64,000 nucleotides of DNA from Beverwykella pulmonaria (GCA_001599595.1 BCHH01000009.1:112099-176098); one strand, 5' to 3'; numbered from the stretch's first letter, positions 19,588 through 31,014 are shown. Notes: generated from the letters alone by a model not told the origin. Program-made: numbers and translations.

Positions 19588-20240
19588 AACTAACCGATCC
19601 AACTCGGAATGAACAACCGAGCTCTAATCGGGCTCAGCCTACGCACGAACTGGACCTCTGATGCACAAACTATGTTGAGTACTTATTGAACGCGGAGGAC
19701 CTCTGGTTGAGCTCTTTACGCAACGTCTTGTATGGTAGCCTTACCGCACCTGAGATTGTATCTGTAGTCACTGATAGCCAATTGAGGCTTGTTCATAAAC
19801 TACTGATAGCCTCTCGTGACAGTTGGGGTAGTCTAAGATAGGATTTTTTTCTCTTCTAAGTGCTGAATCTAGGTTAGTCATGCTATTATATTTACTACAA
19901 TGAGTTCCACGCCAATAAATATTTGTTTTTTTCTTAACCTGCTAACTCATAGGAGCGTGTTGAATATAATCATAGTTATTATTGTAAAATATCACGGGGT
20001 TTTGGCCTTGGCTGCGCTAACAGTGATCCTCCGGACTTGAGTGTCAGATTCGCTGCACCATGACCAATGTTCCAGAATGCGCCAAGCTGCTGCGCCATCA
20101 CTTCCAAGGGGCGCCTGGTGGTGATAAAATATTAACCTCTGCTCTCCCACCGTACTACGACTAATCCCTAAGATCTTACCATCAAAATTTGACAATTCGC
20201 TGCTTTGACCTTGACCAACTGGACTGCTGTGGAGTTCGAC
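19588..20240. other. Intergenic, no gene seen
   Basis: AT-rich. A 103-residue minus-strand frame overlaps the promoter of the next gene but has no support. Confidence 0.4.
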
Positions 20241-20631
20241 ATGGACAACATGCCGATAACAGAGGCTAGCTACACAAAGGTGCGTTTCCAAGTTTGCTTT
20301 CATTTACTAATGAGCACTTTATTGACATCCGTAGGTGCCTAACGAGCCACCTCCATATTCTTCGATCGACGGTTCATCGAGCAATCAAGTCGACCTAGAG
20401 GGTGGGCATTCTTTCCTCCCCGCTTCAACAACCCATCTATATCGCCTCGTCCCTGCAAACGATTCGGATCTCCCGGCGTCGGTTCCTTGCGAAGAGTGTG
20501 CACGACGCAATTCAATCTCACCTGCCCAAAAGCTAGCCGTGAAGATCGTTGTATCTATTTTCCTTTCCCTTTGGGTCGGAGGCGTCATATTTATCATCAC
20601 TATGGGTATTATAAAGACACATTCAAAATAA
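20241..20631 (+). CDS. Small single-pass membrane protein, unknown function
   Basis: Exon 1 (20241-20279, 13 codons) and exon 2 (20335-20631) join in phase 0 to 111 residues. The 55-bp intron starts GTGCGT, has ACTAAT as a likely branch site and ends CCGTAG. The N-terminal half is hydrophilic with PPPYSS, a PPxY-type motif. EECARR adds a paired-cysteine-like acidic spot. Residues about 85-107 form one transmembrane helix (VKIVVSIFLSLWVGGVIFII), followed by a short basic tail (KTHSK). This layout, a short PPxY-bearing cytosolic part and one membrane anchor, is compatible with a small adaptor or regulatory membrane protein, but I do not recognise the family. Confidence 0.6.
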
Positions 20632-21274
20632 ATATTTTCCTGAGAAAGCCAATTCTGCTTAGATGTTACTCTCAACCGTTGAAAGTATACGGAGTTGTGA
20701 GTGACTCCACAGGACAAGTATGGTGTCGAGATGATCCCCGTCCACACATGAGTCGAAGTCGAAGTCGAAGTCTCTCTCGTCTTGCTTCCGACAAACCCAC
20801 TTAGTCACCCCCTACCCTTTGCACGAATCTGCGTCGCCAATGTTAAAACCAAACTTCTTACATATAGATGGCATATCACTTTTTCTCTCAGCTGCTCTCT
20901 ATGCTTAGAAACATAGAAATCAAGATGGCGATACGATCATGGCTTTACTTAACCTAAGAACAGAAAGCGCGATGCGGATGCGCATCCGCACTTCAAGGAC
21001 CATAGTCACAGACACTGGGTAGCATAACGCAATCAAGTAATAATATAAGCATAGAGAGTTTGTTCCTGCTCGGGAACTACACGCACATCTTCCCACCATG
21101 TCGCTAGATCGCCGGATCCATCCATTCTCCATTCCTGTTCCTATTCGTATCCCATCACATGTCATCAGCCTCCCTACATTATCCATCCCTTATATAACAC
21201 ATAGCTACATACCCATGTACTTAGTATGTCCATACCATCACTCCCATCGCGGCTCTCCGATGTACCCTCAGCCC
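20632..21274. other. Intergenic between convergent genes
   Basis: A GAAGTC run (about 20752-20772) stands out; otherwise nothing is seen. Confidence 0.4.
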
Positions 21275-24200
21275 TCAATCCGCAACAAAAAACCTCATAC
21301 CACAAACAACCTCCTCCTCTCTAAACTCGCCCTGCCTCTCACTCCTCACCTGCCTCAACACCCTATCCTCTCCCTTCCCTACCGCAAACGCAATAACGCA
21401 GTCCTGATTTAATGGCGGGTTATCCGAAGTATCAGGAGGCACATACGGAGGGCGAGGCCAGGCCCGACTTGAAGATGACGATGACGATAGAATTGTACGG
21501 CGCTTTTTCTTGGTGGGTTTAGGTGGAAAAGTGGACGTGCGGGCGCGGTTAGACGACCGGGCAGAGGCTGGAAGGCGAGGTGGGACTTGGAGTCGTGGTT
21601 GAGCCCGAGGTGTAGATGCGGGGGCTGCTTGTGCAGTATTCACGGCCTGAGCTACTCGCATCTTAGATGAGCTCGGAACGCCAGAAAGGGAAGACGTGCA
21701 GCGCCTTTTGGTGTTTGGTGGCTGTGGTTCAGACGTCATGTCTTGCGATGAGGCAGGATCCTCGCCCACCGATGCTGCCCGAGCAGGGATTGCTGCCTCA
21801 GCTTCCAATATCAATAGCACAGGATTCACTGTCTGAGCTGAAGGGGGCTTGGGCGAGCTCGGATCACTGGACATGGACGATATGTGTCGTCTCTTGTTGG
21901 GCGGTGGTTGTGATTCTGATATTTCAACTTCAGCCGCGACCGGAGGTTCAGATGCTGGGGTTTGCAATGCGGCGGGAGCCTCAAGTGCTGATCTTGGTTG
22001 ATATGTCATTCCCGGCAGAGACTCAAGCACTGCTGGCCCAAAGACTCTAGTCTGAATCAATGACAGTTCGGGAGAACTCAGTGCGCTCGATAGCGACGAC
22101 GACGAATCCCCCAGATCTACAGCTTCAGATATTGCTGCGGCCTTCTTAGGCTCAGAAAAACTAGGTCCGCCAGACAAGGAAGAGGAGCCTGAATACAGGG
22201 CATTGATAGCTGCTGCGGCAGAGGTCGGAGTTTTGGGACCAACTGCAGCTTCGGGAGTATGTCGAATGTCGAATAGATTGGATATTGGTGCCACTGGCAC
22301 TAGGTCGGGCTTCGTTGAAGCTCTAACTCTCCGCCTCAGAAGCTCTTCCGGATCTTCGATGATGAAGGAATTAGCTTTGGGTTCTTGTACGGTGAGGAAT
22401 GGAAGGGTTATATTTCCTTGGCAATAGGAGACGTTAGCCGGTGTATTTTGGACGTTGGAGTCACCATCATCAACAATGAATGCGGCGTCATCTTTTTGTT
22501 CTGTGGTTTTTGTGGGAAGGATCTCCGGAATAGATGCGAGAGCTGGACCGATAATTGGCGTATTCGCAAGATTGCGGGTAAGTTGACTATCATGAATGCC
22601 ATCTTGTTTCGTATTATCGGCACTCGTAGTCATATCAGGATCCACCAACCTGAGAGATGTTGGCGGGGGAGTAGTCAAATGGTTGTTGCTACTGCTCCCA
22701 CGGTGAACCTCAGCAGACGTCTCGGTATACTTTGCAGACCCCTGCGATAGCTTTTTAACCCTTGTAGTTGAGCGCTTTCGTTTTGGCTTAGCTTTTCTAA
22801 TTGCTATGCGCTGATGAAGTCGCCAACTGTGATCTACGATGGCGACTCCGTTCTTGCCGGAGATGACAAAGCGTTTAATGAGGACACTCAAAGGAGGGAG
22901 ACTCGGATCCACTGTTGCTTGCTCGTTCGGTGACTTCTTTTTTTGTTGCGGAAGTGCAGAGAAGTACCCTATAGGAAGTGGTGGCCCAGATGGAGTATGA
23001 CTGAATCGATGATCGAATGGGTTGCCTCGGGACTGGAACGGTGCGCGAGCACCAGGTACCCTGTGGGCTAGGGGTGATATATCACCTTCATGTGGACTCT
23101 CTTCAACTGGGAACTTCTTGGGGTCGGAAATGCCCAAAGCCGGTGGGGTCTCGCTAGGTGGTGCCCCGGGATCGAATGAAACAACATGGGCATGACCAAA
23201 CGACACCCGCCGAGCTTGATTTGACGGCGAACTCGGCTCCAAAATGGGGAAGGCTGATCCTAGTACTGGATTCGGGACCGAAAACAACGGTGTATCATCT
23301 GATGTCGCCTTAAGCGGGCTGCCAGGCCTCTGAGGGAATTGGCCGGAGCTCGAGGCTGGGCTTGAAAAAGGGACGAATTCCTCCAACGATCGTGTTGAGC
23401 TCGGATCCGGAAGCGCAAGTGGAAAAGATGGGGAAGGCAAGGCAAATTGGGGCAGTGGCGGCGACGGTTGTATCTGGCCCTGGAATGATGGAATGAGCGT
23501 AGGCGGTGGCATTGAAGTCAAAGGAAATGGTGCCGCCACTGTGGGAGGCGCTTGCTCAAATTCACAGTCGGTTTCTCCTTCTGCGTCTTGCTCGCAACAT
23601 CGCTCCAGCGGACTACCCTGAACCCTCTCATTTTCCTCCTCTTCCCTCTGAGTATACCGCTCATCCGGCAGTCTCTGCGGTTTTTTGAGATAGGACATCC
23701 CATTGTTTACTTTCCTCCCAGACCCGGCAGTAATCACAACATCGATGACACCGAATCGCCGCCCGCCCGGTTTCTGTAGGCGCTCGACGGCATCCGACAT
23801 CTCCATAGTGGCCAAGCTGTGCAGATACTCGGCACTCGGGGGTCGCTTGCCATATTCATTGATGCCACGCTCCTTTACTTCTTTCAATAGCGCCGAACAT
23901 ATCTGCTCCCATCGCTCTCTGGCGCTAATCGCTCTCTTCAGGCCTCTCAGACTCCCGTCCGCATTTTGCCCTGGAGGCAGGATGACCCAAGGTCGCTCGG
24001 CCATAGTATCGACTCGTGTGCCGGCGAATATCTGGTGGTGCAAGTGTTCATCCTTGATGCCGACCAGAACACTACTGGCCAGTGCCCCATTGAAGAAGAC
24101 ATCGACCATGAGGCGCTGCGGCTTGCCGTCGTCGAAGCTGCGCAGGAAGGTCTTGTCAGAGAGGATTACATGGAGGACGAGGGCCTTGGGGACCATCTTG

Positions 24201-24688
24201 TCGTCATGGGTGGAGGGAGAGTGGTCAGAAAGGGGGGGTGGGCGCGATAGAGACGACCCTACAGCTTCACTCAAGGACGAAGAGGGAGTAGGATGACCTC
24301 TCGTCGAGCGCTGCCCTGCAATTGACGGATCCACCTTCTTATTCTCTTCCTCATCATGTTCAACGTACGGCGAAACCCGCACAGGCTGCACAAAAGCCCT
24401 TCTTCCCTGGCTCTCCATCCCCGACTCGACCTTGAGCAGCTCCGTGCCGACCCGTACCTGCTTAAACGGAACATTCTTGAGGAATCCGAGCCCAAAACAC
24501 CGCGCGTCACCAGGAAACTGCACCCTCTCTTCGTGCAAGAAGGCACTCTCCAGCAGTATCGTCCGCGCCGCGTCGCTTTGTCTAGCGGCAGTTTCTCCCT
24601 TCCTCAATTCAATTGAGTGCGTAGTCGTATCGGAGAGGCTTGCTGCGCTGAGCCGCATGCAAACGTCGGTTGCGTGATACACCGGCAT
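21275..24688 (-). CDS. Large, mostly disordered fungal protein of unknown function
   Basis: An uninterrupted frame of 1137 residues. Residues 1-110 and about 165-345 look folded: CFGLGFLKNVPFKQVRVG, then VLHVILSDKTFLRSFDDG, LMVDVFFNGALASSVLVG and RFGVIDVVITAGSG. A second conserved-looking patch, LSVLIKRFVISGKNGVAIV, is near residue 600. The rest is proline- and serine-rich. A duplicated unit of about 60 residues sits near 925-1035: SQPPPNKRRHISSMSSDPSS and PQPPNTKRRCTSSLSGVPSS. KRRH/KRRC, KPKRKRS and KKKRR clusters could be nuclear localisation signals. I do not recognise a catalogued domain. A nuclear or chromatin-linked role is only suggested by the basic clusters. Confidence 0.8.
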   Translation of the reverse strand: MPVYHATDVCMRLSAASLSDTTTHSIELRKGETAARQSDAARTILLESAFLHEERVQFPGDARCFGLGFLKNVPFKQVRVGTELLKVESGMESQGRRAFVQPVRVSPYVEHDEEENKKVDPSIAGQRSTRGHPTPSSSLSEAVGSSLSRPPPLSDHSPSTHDDKMVPKALVLHVILSDKTFLRSFDDGKPQRLMVDVFFNGALASSVLVGIKDEHLHHQIFAGTRVDTMAERPWVILPPGQNADGSLRGLKRAISARERWEQICSALLKEVKERGINEYGKRPPSAEYLHSLATMEMSDAVERLQKPGGRRFGVIDVVITAGSGRKVNNGMSYLKKPQRLPDERYTQREEEENERVQGSPLERCCEQDAEGETDCEFEQAPPTVAAPFPLTSMPPPTLIPSFQGQIQPSPPLPQFALPSPSFPLALPDPSSTRSLEEFVPFSSPASSSGQFPQRPGSPLKATSDDTPLFSVPNPVLGSAFPILEPSSPSNQARRVSFGHAHVVSFDPGAPPSETPPALGISDPKKFPVEESPHEGDISPLAHRVPGARAPFQSRGNPFDHRFSHTPSGPPLPIGYFSALPQQKKKSPNEQATVDPSLPPLSVLIKRFVISGKNGVAIVDHSWRLHQRIAIRKAKPKRKRSTTRVKKLSQGSAKYTETSAEVHRGSSSNNHLTTPPPTSLRLVDPDMTTSADNTKQDGIHDSQLTRNLANTPIIGPALASIPEILPTKTTEQKDDAAFIVDDGDSNVQNTPANVSYCQGNITLPFLTVQEPKANSFIIEDPEELLRRRVRASTKPDLVPVAPISNLFDIRHTPEAAVGPKTPTSAAAAINALYSGSSSLSGGPSFSEPKKAAAISEAVDLGDSSSSLSSALSSPELSLIQTRVFGPAVLESLPGMTYQPRSALEAPAALQTPASEPPVAAEVEISESQPPPNKRRHISSMSSDPSSPKPPSAQTVNPVLLILEAEAAIPARAASVGEDPASSQDMTSEPQPPNTKRRCTSSLSGVPSSSKMRVAQAVNTAQAAPASTPRAQPRLQVPPRLPASARSSNRARTSTFPPKPTKKKRRTILSSSSSSSRAWPRPPYVPPDTSDNPPLNQDCVIAFAVGKGEDRVLRQVRSERQGEFREEEVVCGMRFFVAD

Positions 24689-25281
24689 GGCGTATGGCGA
24701 TGTGATGTCTCGTGGAGCTCGAGGGTTGAAAGTTCGAACAAGTAGGTGCGAGGGATTTTAAATGTATTGCGCAAACGCAACATGGAAGGTTGTAGGAGAA
24801 GACAAACGTGGGTTTCGTGGGCGGTTGAAAGGCGCAGACGGTGAAGTGAAGAGAGCGCCGAGCTTCTTCAAGCATCACCGACTGCCTTCTGTGGTCACCG
24901 CACCAAAGTGCGCCAACCAGAGCGAAGCATCTTTCACCGACGCACGAGAACTTCTTTTGCGCCATTCCATCTCTTGTGCGTTTGCTCAAGCGTCTGCTCA
25001 GCGCAGATGCCTGAGTCATAACACAGAACAGCCCAGAGAATGAAGAATAGGAAAGAGACTACCGTGATATTACAGAATGCACATAAGAAATCGAGTCTCT
25101 GCCTCCGTCTTCTATCCGTAGAACGATTCTGGCTCTCCAAAGTGTTCAAGAGTTCCGACTCTCTTGCCCTGTACATACCATGTGCCATGGGCATTAGATG
25201 GCAGCACCACCCAGTACGCTCCACCACGTTTCGTTACTGGCATGATGCTGAACCCCAACCTCGCTCAAATCTTCAAGTGCA
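24689..25281. other. Intergenic, no gene seen
   Basis: Promoter side of the 1137-residue gene. Short frames only. Confidence 0.4.
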
Positions 25282-26180
25282 TCAGTCATCTGTGATAATT
25301 CCAATCGGTGGTCCTCCGAGCACATCCCCCAGCTCGCCAATAGTCCTTTCATACACCTTCCCAATCATGTCTTCTTCCCACTCCTCGTCGTTGTCGTCAT
25401 TCACGTGCTCAAACCCCTCAAATTTCACATACACCTCCCCATCCGTCTCATCATCCCCCGTAAGATCCTCGTCCATCTCCATCGGCTCGCCGTCATCCCC
25501 CTCATTCTCCCCAGACATGACTTTCACCGTAACCAGCCTCGTACGCTCCACTATGCCCTTCAACCGCACCTTGTGCGTCGTCGTGATGCCACGTCCGTCC
25601 TCGAATCCGGGGAGCGGTTCGCCGCTATCGTAGTCGGTTCCCTGGAGGAGGCTGGAGAAGGCGACGTCCATTTTTTCCAACAGGCGGAACGTAGCGCGGG
25701 GCGCGGGCTTGAAGAGCGGGAGGAACTCGGAGATCATGACGGCCATATTCAATAAATAAGGTATCTGGAGGTTTGCTGCGCATCGTTAGCCATGTGTCAC
25801 CGCTGCTACGCTATCCCATGGAAGCGTTGGAAAGGGCAAAGCGTACGAGATCCAGACACCCATATGACGTCGACTATGTCATTCATATCCTTCGCCGCCT
25901 GGGCGAAATTGCGATATGCGTCCGCGACGCCCTGTCCTCCACCGCCGCCAATGTACGACTTGCGGTTTTTGAAGCGGTCATCGCAGCGCTTTTGGATCTT
26001 ACCGACGCCGTGGTCGAGGTAGCGGATCAATTCGCCCTCCTTTGAGCTGCCGGGCTTGAGGGCGTGTTTGCGCTGCTTCGGAAGCGGGGAGGGGTGATGT
26101 GAGGGCGCGGCTGATGAGGCGGGTGGGGTGGGAAGGTGGTCGTGGAAAGCGCTTGAGCCAGGGCTCCGTACGGTATCCAT
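25282..26180 (-). CDS. Conserved fungal protein, two exons
   Basis: Two separate open frames are exons of one gene: 26180-25847 and 25775-25282, with a 71-bp intron containing GCTAACG and ending GCAG. The joined protein is 275 residues. The junction reads VWVSGSPNLQIPYLLNMAVMIS, which is continuous helical sequence and the best evidence for the model. The N-terminus is Pro/Ser-rich. HALKPGSSKEGELIRYLD starts the conserved part. FLPLFKPAPRATFRLLEKMD and DVAFSSLLQG follow, then HKVRLKGIVERTRL. The last 80 residues are strongly acidic. It resembles a widely conserved filamentous-fungal family of unknown function that is sometimes labelled a meiotic recombination protein. I see no RecA motifs, so I do not accept that name. 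Confidence 0.82.
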
Positions 26181-26908
26181 CGCGATGGTGCTAAAGCTGT
26201 CGCAAGCTTTGGGGTTTTAGTGGACGTGTAGTGGTGTGGTAGTAGCGTAGTTTATTGCAGGGGTGTCGAGTGGTTGGTTCAAGGTGGGATAAATCGGCTA
26301 TAAAATCTGTGAACCAAGCCAGTGGGCGCGATCGTCATCCTACATATGCTGATTGTCAGTGGCGGCAGCGCGTGGTCAGAGAGACGTTGTAGGGTTGTGG
26401 GGTGAGGGCTGGTGAGATGGTGAGATTGGTCGTGAAAGAGAGTTCTCGCATGTTCGCCTAGCGTTACCCCACCAAAGAGACGCAACACCAGGCCAAGCAT
26501 CGCGAGCTTTCCTAATAGCGTCTGCTCCTCTGATTGGAAGGTTCTCCTGGCCATCACTCACTTGCATCCAGACAGTAGTTGGAACATGGTTGGACAGTAA
26601 AATTGAAATTCATGTGCATAAGCAGTCCGGCATCAAGCCGTGCCAAAATTAAGAAAACATCTGGGTCACAAAAGTGTGCCCAGAGTGAGGGTATATCGTA
26701 GACGTGACTGGAGTCAATATTGGGGCCTACAATAGCTCTCCCACATCGATCACATACCACCAACGCCTTCCGCTCTTTAGATTTCAAATCCAAGGTCGAC
26801 TTTCGGCGTGGCTGCCTGCTATTGCCGACAATTGAGGCGCTTGGAAAGCTCTAAAACATTACGCCCTTCTCGCATTCTCCCATCCCATCTAGCTACATGC
26901 CAAGCCGC
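26181..26908. other. Intergenic with one doubtful minus-strand frame
   Basis: A minus-strand frame of 79 codons (26554-26793) has VVCDRCGRAIVG, a CxxC-type pair, and a possible donor GTGAGTGATGG at its end. I cannot build a gene from it. Confidence 0.35.
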
Positions 26909-28109
26909 TCATATCCGGCCATAGCCATTCCTGGTGGTGGCCGTCACTTGCTGCTTGTACTGGAGGAGATCGGCATTCTCCTTGTCCTGTTGTGCCTGAT
27001 ACGCAAGGAACTCGCGGCGGCCAGCACGGCGCTGCTTGATGAAGTAGAACAGGCCGAGAAGGGCTACGAGGACAACGAAACCGAGGACGCCGGCAACAAT
27101 GCCAATCTTGGCCGTCTTGGACAGGGCGTTGAAGCGGTTCTTCACGCCGTGTGGCTGCTCAATGGTCTGGAGGGTCTCGGACTTGCCCCTGCGAACCGTC
27201 AGATCTCATTCCATGGACGTAGTGGTAGGAACATGACATACTCAATGACCTTGACCTTCTCCCAGTCGCCGCTAGCATCCATATCCGCCCAGGAATACGT
27301 CTTCGCGGTGGTGAAGTCCTTGGCGTACACTTCCTGGATCATCATGGTGAAAGGGCCCTTGGAAAAGTCGGTCGCGCCGCCGGCCCATTCCTGATGGACA
27401 TTAGTGACTGAGGCATTTCATCTCGCACCATAACACTTACGACCACGCCCTTGGCATTGTTCTTGACATCTCCACCCGCCCAAGCACCGATGCGGATGTT
27501 CATGGGCGTCTGGGGGTAGTTCTTGCCCCCCAAAGCGTCCGCCGGAAGCAGTTCGCGGAGCATTTTTCCGTCCATCCACCACTGGATTCGGTCCTTGGTC
27601 CAGTCGAGGGTGTAGTTATGGAACCCGTCCTGGGTAGCTGCCGATTCGTAGTCCTTGCCGCGGGTGGTGTCGGTCATGTTTCCCTTTCCATAGTAATTGG
27701 TGTAAACACGTGTATTGTTGACACCCAGGAACTCCCAATCGATCTCGTCCAAGCACTCGGATTGGAGGATTGCGCTGGACACAATGCCCTGGCCAGGTGC
27801 GGCCTTGAGAATGATTTCGAGACGGCCGAAGAGCATGTAGAACTTGGACTGGAGCTGCGCAGAGTCGCCTTCTTTGGCGACTGTGAACGTGGTGCCTTGT
27901 TGAGTTGTGCTGATGGTGCCTTGGTTCGCCTTGGTCCAGATGTCCGTGTTGTACGTCTCGTTGAAGTTGAAGGTTGCGTTGCCACCGAGGGCAGGCATGT
28001 CCGGGCATCCTGTCTGATTGAGAGGGTTGCACGAGGTGTACGTTTGTGCCAGAGCCGTAGGGAGAAGCGCTGCAAGGAGCGCGACGGAGGAGAGAGTGCA
28101 GGAAACCAT
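26909..28109 (-). CDS. CRH-type GH16 cell-wall chitin-glucan transglycosylase
   Basis: Three exons (28109-27441, 27390-27242, 27188-26909) give 365 residues; both introns (50 and 53 bp) are in frame. Residues 1-21 are a signal peptide ending ALAQ. The GH16 catalytic motif is DEIDWEFLG with E122 (nucleophile), D124 and E126 (acid/base). The N-terminal CNPLNQTGCP cysteines, the FGRLEIILKAAPGQGIVSS strand and IQWWMDGKMLREL are typical of the Crh1/Utr2 group, which cross-links chitin to beta-glucan outside the plasma membrane. Residues about 300-322 are a transmembrane helix followed by a basic stop-transfer signal (KQRR) and a cytosolic tail of about 40 residues. It is therefore a membrane-anchored rather than a GPI-anchored form. 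N-glycosylation sites are frequent. Confidence 0.92.
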
Positions 28110-28952
28110 GTTGGATGTGATTTTGGGAAATATACAGGAGTCAAAAGAGTGTAATTGGTGTTGATCGTGCGTATACCAGACGCACGGGATCGGTTCAAGG
28201 AAGGACTGTGAGTGAAGTGAGCTTCAAAAAAGAGTGGACTCTCGCGGGGAGAAAGAGGAGAACGACAAAGTGTGTAAAAGGAGAGCACGGCTTGTGTTTT
28301 AGGATGTGGTTTAGGACCTGCAGATTAAGGAGTCGACGAATTTGGGTCCTGGCGCGGCCCAATTTCGCCATGTTATTGGTCGGCGCACTGATCATACACT
28401 TTGACCAGCGACGAAGTACGCGGCGGCGTTTCCTTTGAAGATCTCTCGTGCGTGTGACCAACGATAACGCCGATTGCCCTTCGCCTCGCCTGTTATGGTG
28501 ATGTTTTTGTGCCTTAGTTCGCCACCGTTGGCGCATTTTGCGGTAGCATAAAAAAGTGGCGTTGATCCAACCGTCGGTGCGTGCGGGCGCGCATGCAGGA
28601 ACGCGGCGTTGACGGGTGCGATAAGCGCCACAATACGATCAAGCAATTGATATGAAACACGGCCATTCCGCCCTTCAGAAGTCCGCGCTATCGCCGGCGA
28701 GGAGTGGCCTCCATGTTCAATTCCTCAGAGCAGGCAGAGCCGTCAGTTTGCAATCACCGGACATCCCAATGCCAATCCGCGCTCGAGCCCCTGGCCACCG
28801 GGCAACGCCTCACAAGCGATGGGCATGCATTGTGCATTGTGGCGGGGCCCAGGTGCTTCATGTCTCCCTCGGCGTGTAGTAGCCCAGCGACTAGCTATTT
28901 GACGTTTGTCAGGCCCACGGGAAACCTTCCCCGCGATAAGAGCCCGAAGACG
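28110..28952. other. Intergenic, promoter of the CRH gene
   Basis: GC-balanced, with no gene supported. Confidence 0.45.
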
Positions 28953-30321
28953 TCACTGTTTTTCTTCTGCGACCAGCCCAGGTTGCACGTACCTCCCCCA
29001 ATCCAGAAATGGACCTCCTAACGCCAGTTCTCCCTGTTTCCGATACCTGCCGATGAAGAGGTTGAGGGTTACGAGCACCATCTGGAAGTCCTGGACCGAC
29101 CACGGGTAGTACGTTTGCGCCCACTCACGTTGGGTGTCGTACTTTTTGCTTATATGCCATAGGTGAGGGTAGAGGGGCCATCTGCTTGATGCTGGTAGCT
29201 CCGTTTCGCTGTGCATTTGGAGAAGCGCTTCAAGAACATCTTTGCAGGAACTGCGCATTATGTTAGCAGCGACTTTGAACGTGTAAGAGAAGGAGACGAA
29301 CCTTTCCACCTGTCTCGGCGAGCGCGAGAACAACACTGCGATCGTTTCCAGCCGACACCCCATCTGCAACGCGAAGAGAAAGTGCAGTACCCTCTCAATC
29401 CTACTGATGGCTCCCGACCTTTGCAGATAGTTATTTTCAAGAAGCCATTTCTTCATGTTCTTGACTTCGTGGATCTTGATGCATGCCAGCTTCGGGAGAA
29501 CGCATCGACTGTCCTCCATACCAGACATGATGGCCAGCGTGGTGAGCCAGCCAGACGTGCTCCCTTCTCGTACCCTATCCGGATCATGCAGCGCCGTGGA
29601 TCCGCGAGCCTCCTCCTCGTTGATGCTCGCAAGTATTTCGACACGGGGCTTGGGTGCGGCTCTTAGAGAGTATGTCCTATGGCTGTCGCTTCGGCGCACG
29701 GCGAAGTGGGGGTCAGAGCTCAGGGCCGTACTTGCCTCCGCGCTGTCGCAGGACATGTGCCCTTGTGAGTTTGTTCCATGAGGCACAGAGATGATTTTAT
29801 CGGACGAGGTATCCTCTCCACCCGTGTCCTCGTACACAGAGGACGGCGGCTCTGGCTCAGCGTCGGGCAGAGCACCGGACATTAAATATCTCTCTGGCCT
29901 ATTGTTTTCCTTCCGCTGTTCCTCTCCATTAGCTTGTACCATCCGTCCTTTCACTTTCCCAGCACCCGAAGGCACATAGACCACAGGCGGCTCCCCATTC
30001 CTCATCTCTCCGTCGGTCTTCTTTTCTCAACGCGCTCAGACTATCCTCCAACTTGCGCATACGTGTATACGTCTGCCACACCGGCTGCGCAATCTCTACA
30101 ATCGCCTTCAGAGACGGCAGTCCGCGAAATGGCGTTTCTAGTTTCTCTAGCCCTCTGTACGCGTCCTCTAGCCCTCGTTTACTATCTGTAATTTCGTCCG
30201 CAGAGGTTGCTTCAAGGAGTTTGGAGTGGTAGTGGATGCGCGTGTGAGTCGCTTCAACGAAAGGTGCGAATCTGGTACAGCTCACCTGAGATGGTGTGAG
30301 TCCTATGGGTTGGGGCATCAT
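28953..30321 (-). CDS. Hypothetical protein, HTH-like region; gene model unresolved
   Basis: Two overlapping minus-strand frames look coding: 30321 to about 29930 (helical N-terminus, AYRGLEKLETPFRGLPSL) and 30005-28953 (350 residues). No GT-AG pair I can find joins them in frame. The model thus needs either an unusual intron or a one-base error or frameshift near 29990-30030. The second frame has a disordered acidic part, then a helical region: GAISRIERVLHFLFAL, then CRLETIAVLFSRSPRQVERF. That looks like a helix-turn-helix similar to those beside transposase-derived DDE proteins. The C-terminus has YPHLWHISKKYDTQREW and QMVLVTLNLFIGRYR. A domesticated-transposon or transcription-factor origin is a guess. 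A donor-like GTACGT just before the stop may mean a further 3' exon. Confidence 0.5.
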
Positions 30322-31014
30322 TATTGAGATGGTGTTGGGGAGATTGCGGTCATGGGGTCATTTCATTTGGGATGCAGGTGGAATGGAGCGTTTTTGGTTG
30401 TTTGTTGGGACCGTGGGTGCAGTTGCCTATTTTGTGGGGTTGACAGCCCTATTGACGCTTGAAGGAGTACGGTGCACTTTCGCTTTCACAATACTTCACC
30501 ATACAGAACTGTGAGCCCGTGGGCAGTGTGGCATCATTTTTGGGTATGTGCATGCAAAGTCAGATTCGCCTGCAGCATTTAATGCTAATTAACGTCAATT
30601 ACGCGAGGGATCGAAGCACCGAGCATCCCTCGCGCATATTGTCAGCCATGAGGAATAAAATTGGTGTTTCAGATAGGAAATGAGAACCAGAAACGATTTC
30701 GCAAGATTAGGTCTTAACGGTAGACTTAGGTGTTTAACAGGTTTGGGAAGTTGATTTGGCACACCTTTCACATCTGCGTCCTTGTACAAGGATTCTGAAA
30801 TCACTCCATGCTAACGGACTTCAGACAAATATACGGAACGGATTTCTATACATCACGATGTAATCGATGTTGGAATTAATATTACAGCCTCTAGGGCTTG
30901 CTGCATGAATGGAATGGGAATAACGTAAGCTATGAATGTATACTCTATATTCTGTACACAACAGCGTTATCGCTAGGACAGTGGCTTCGCCAAACACGCT
31001 CTCGAGGACTTCCG
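30322..31014. other. Intergenic, no gene seen
   Basis: A short plus-strand frame near 30329-30514 has one hydrophobic helix but no other support. Confidence 0.4.

Noticed and set aside
25282..25752. Separate 156-residue gene
   Set aside because: It is the second exon of the 275-residue gene; its apparent start codon is TTG.
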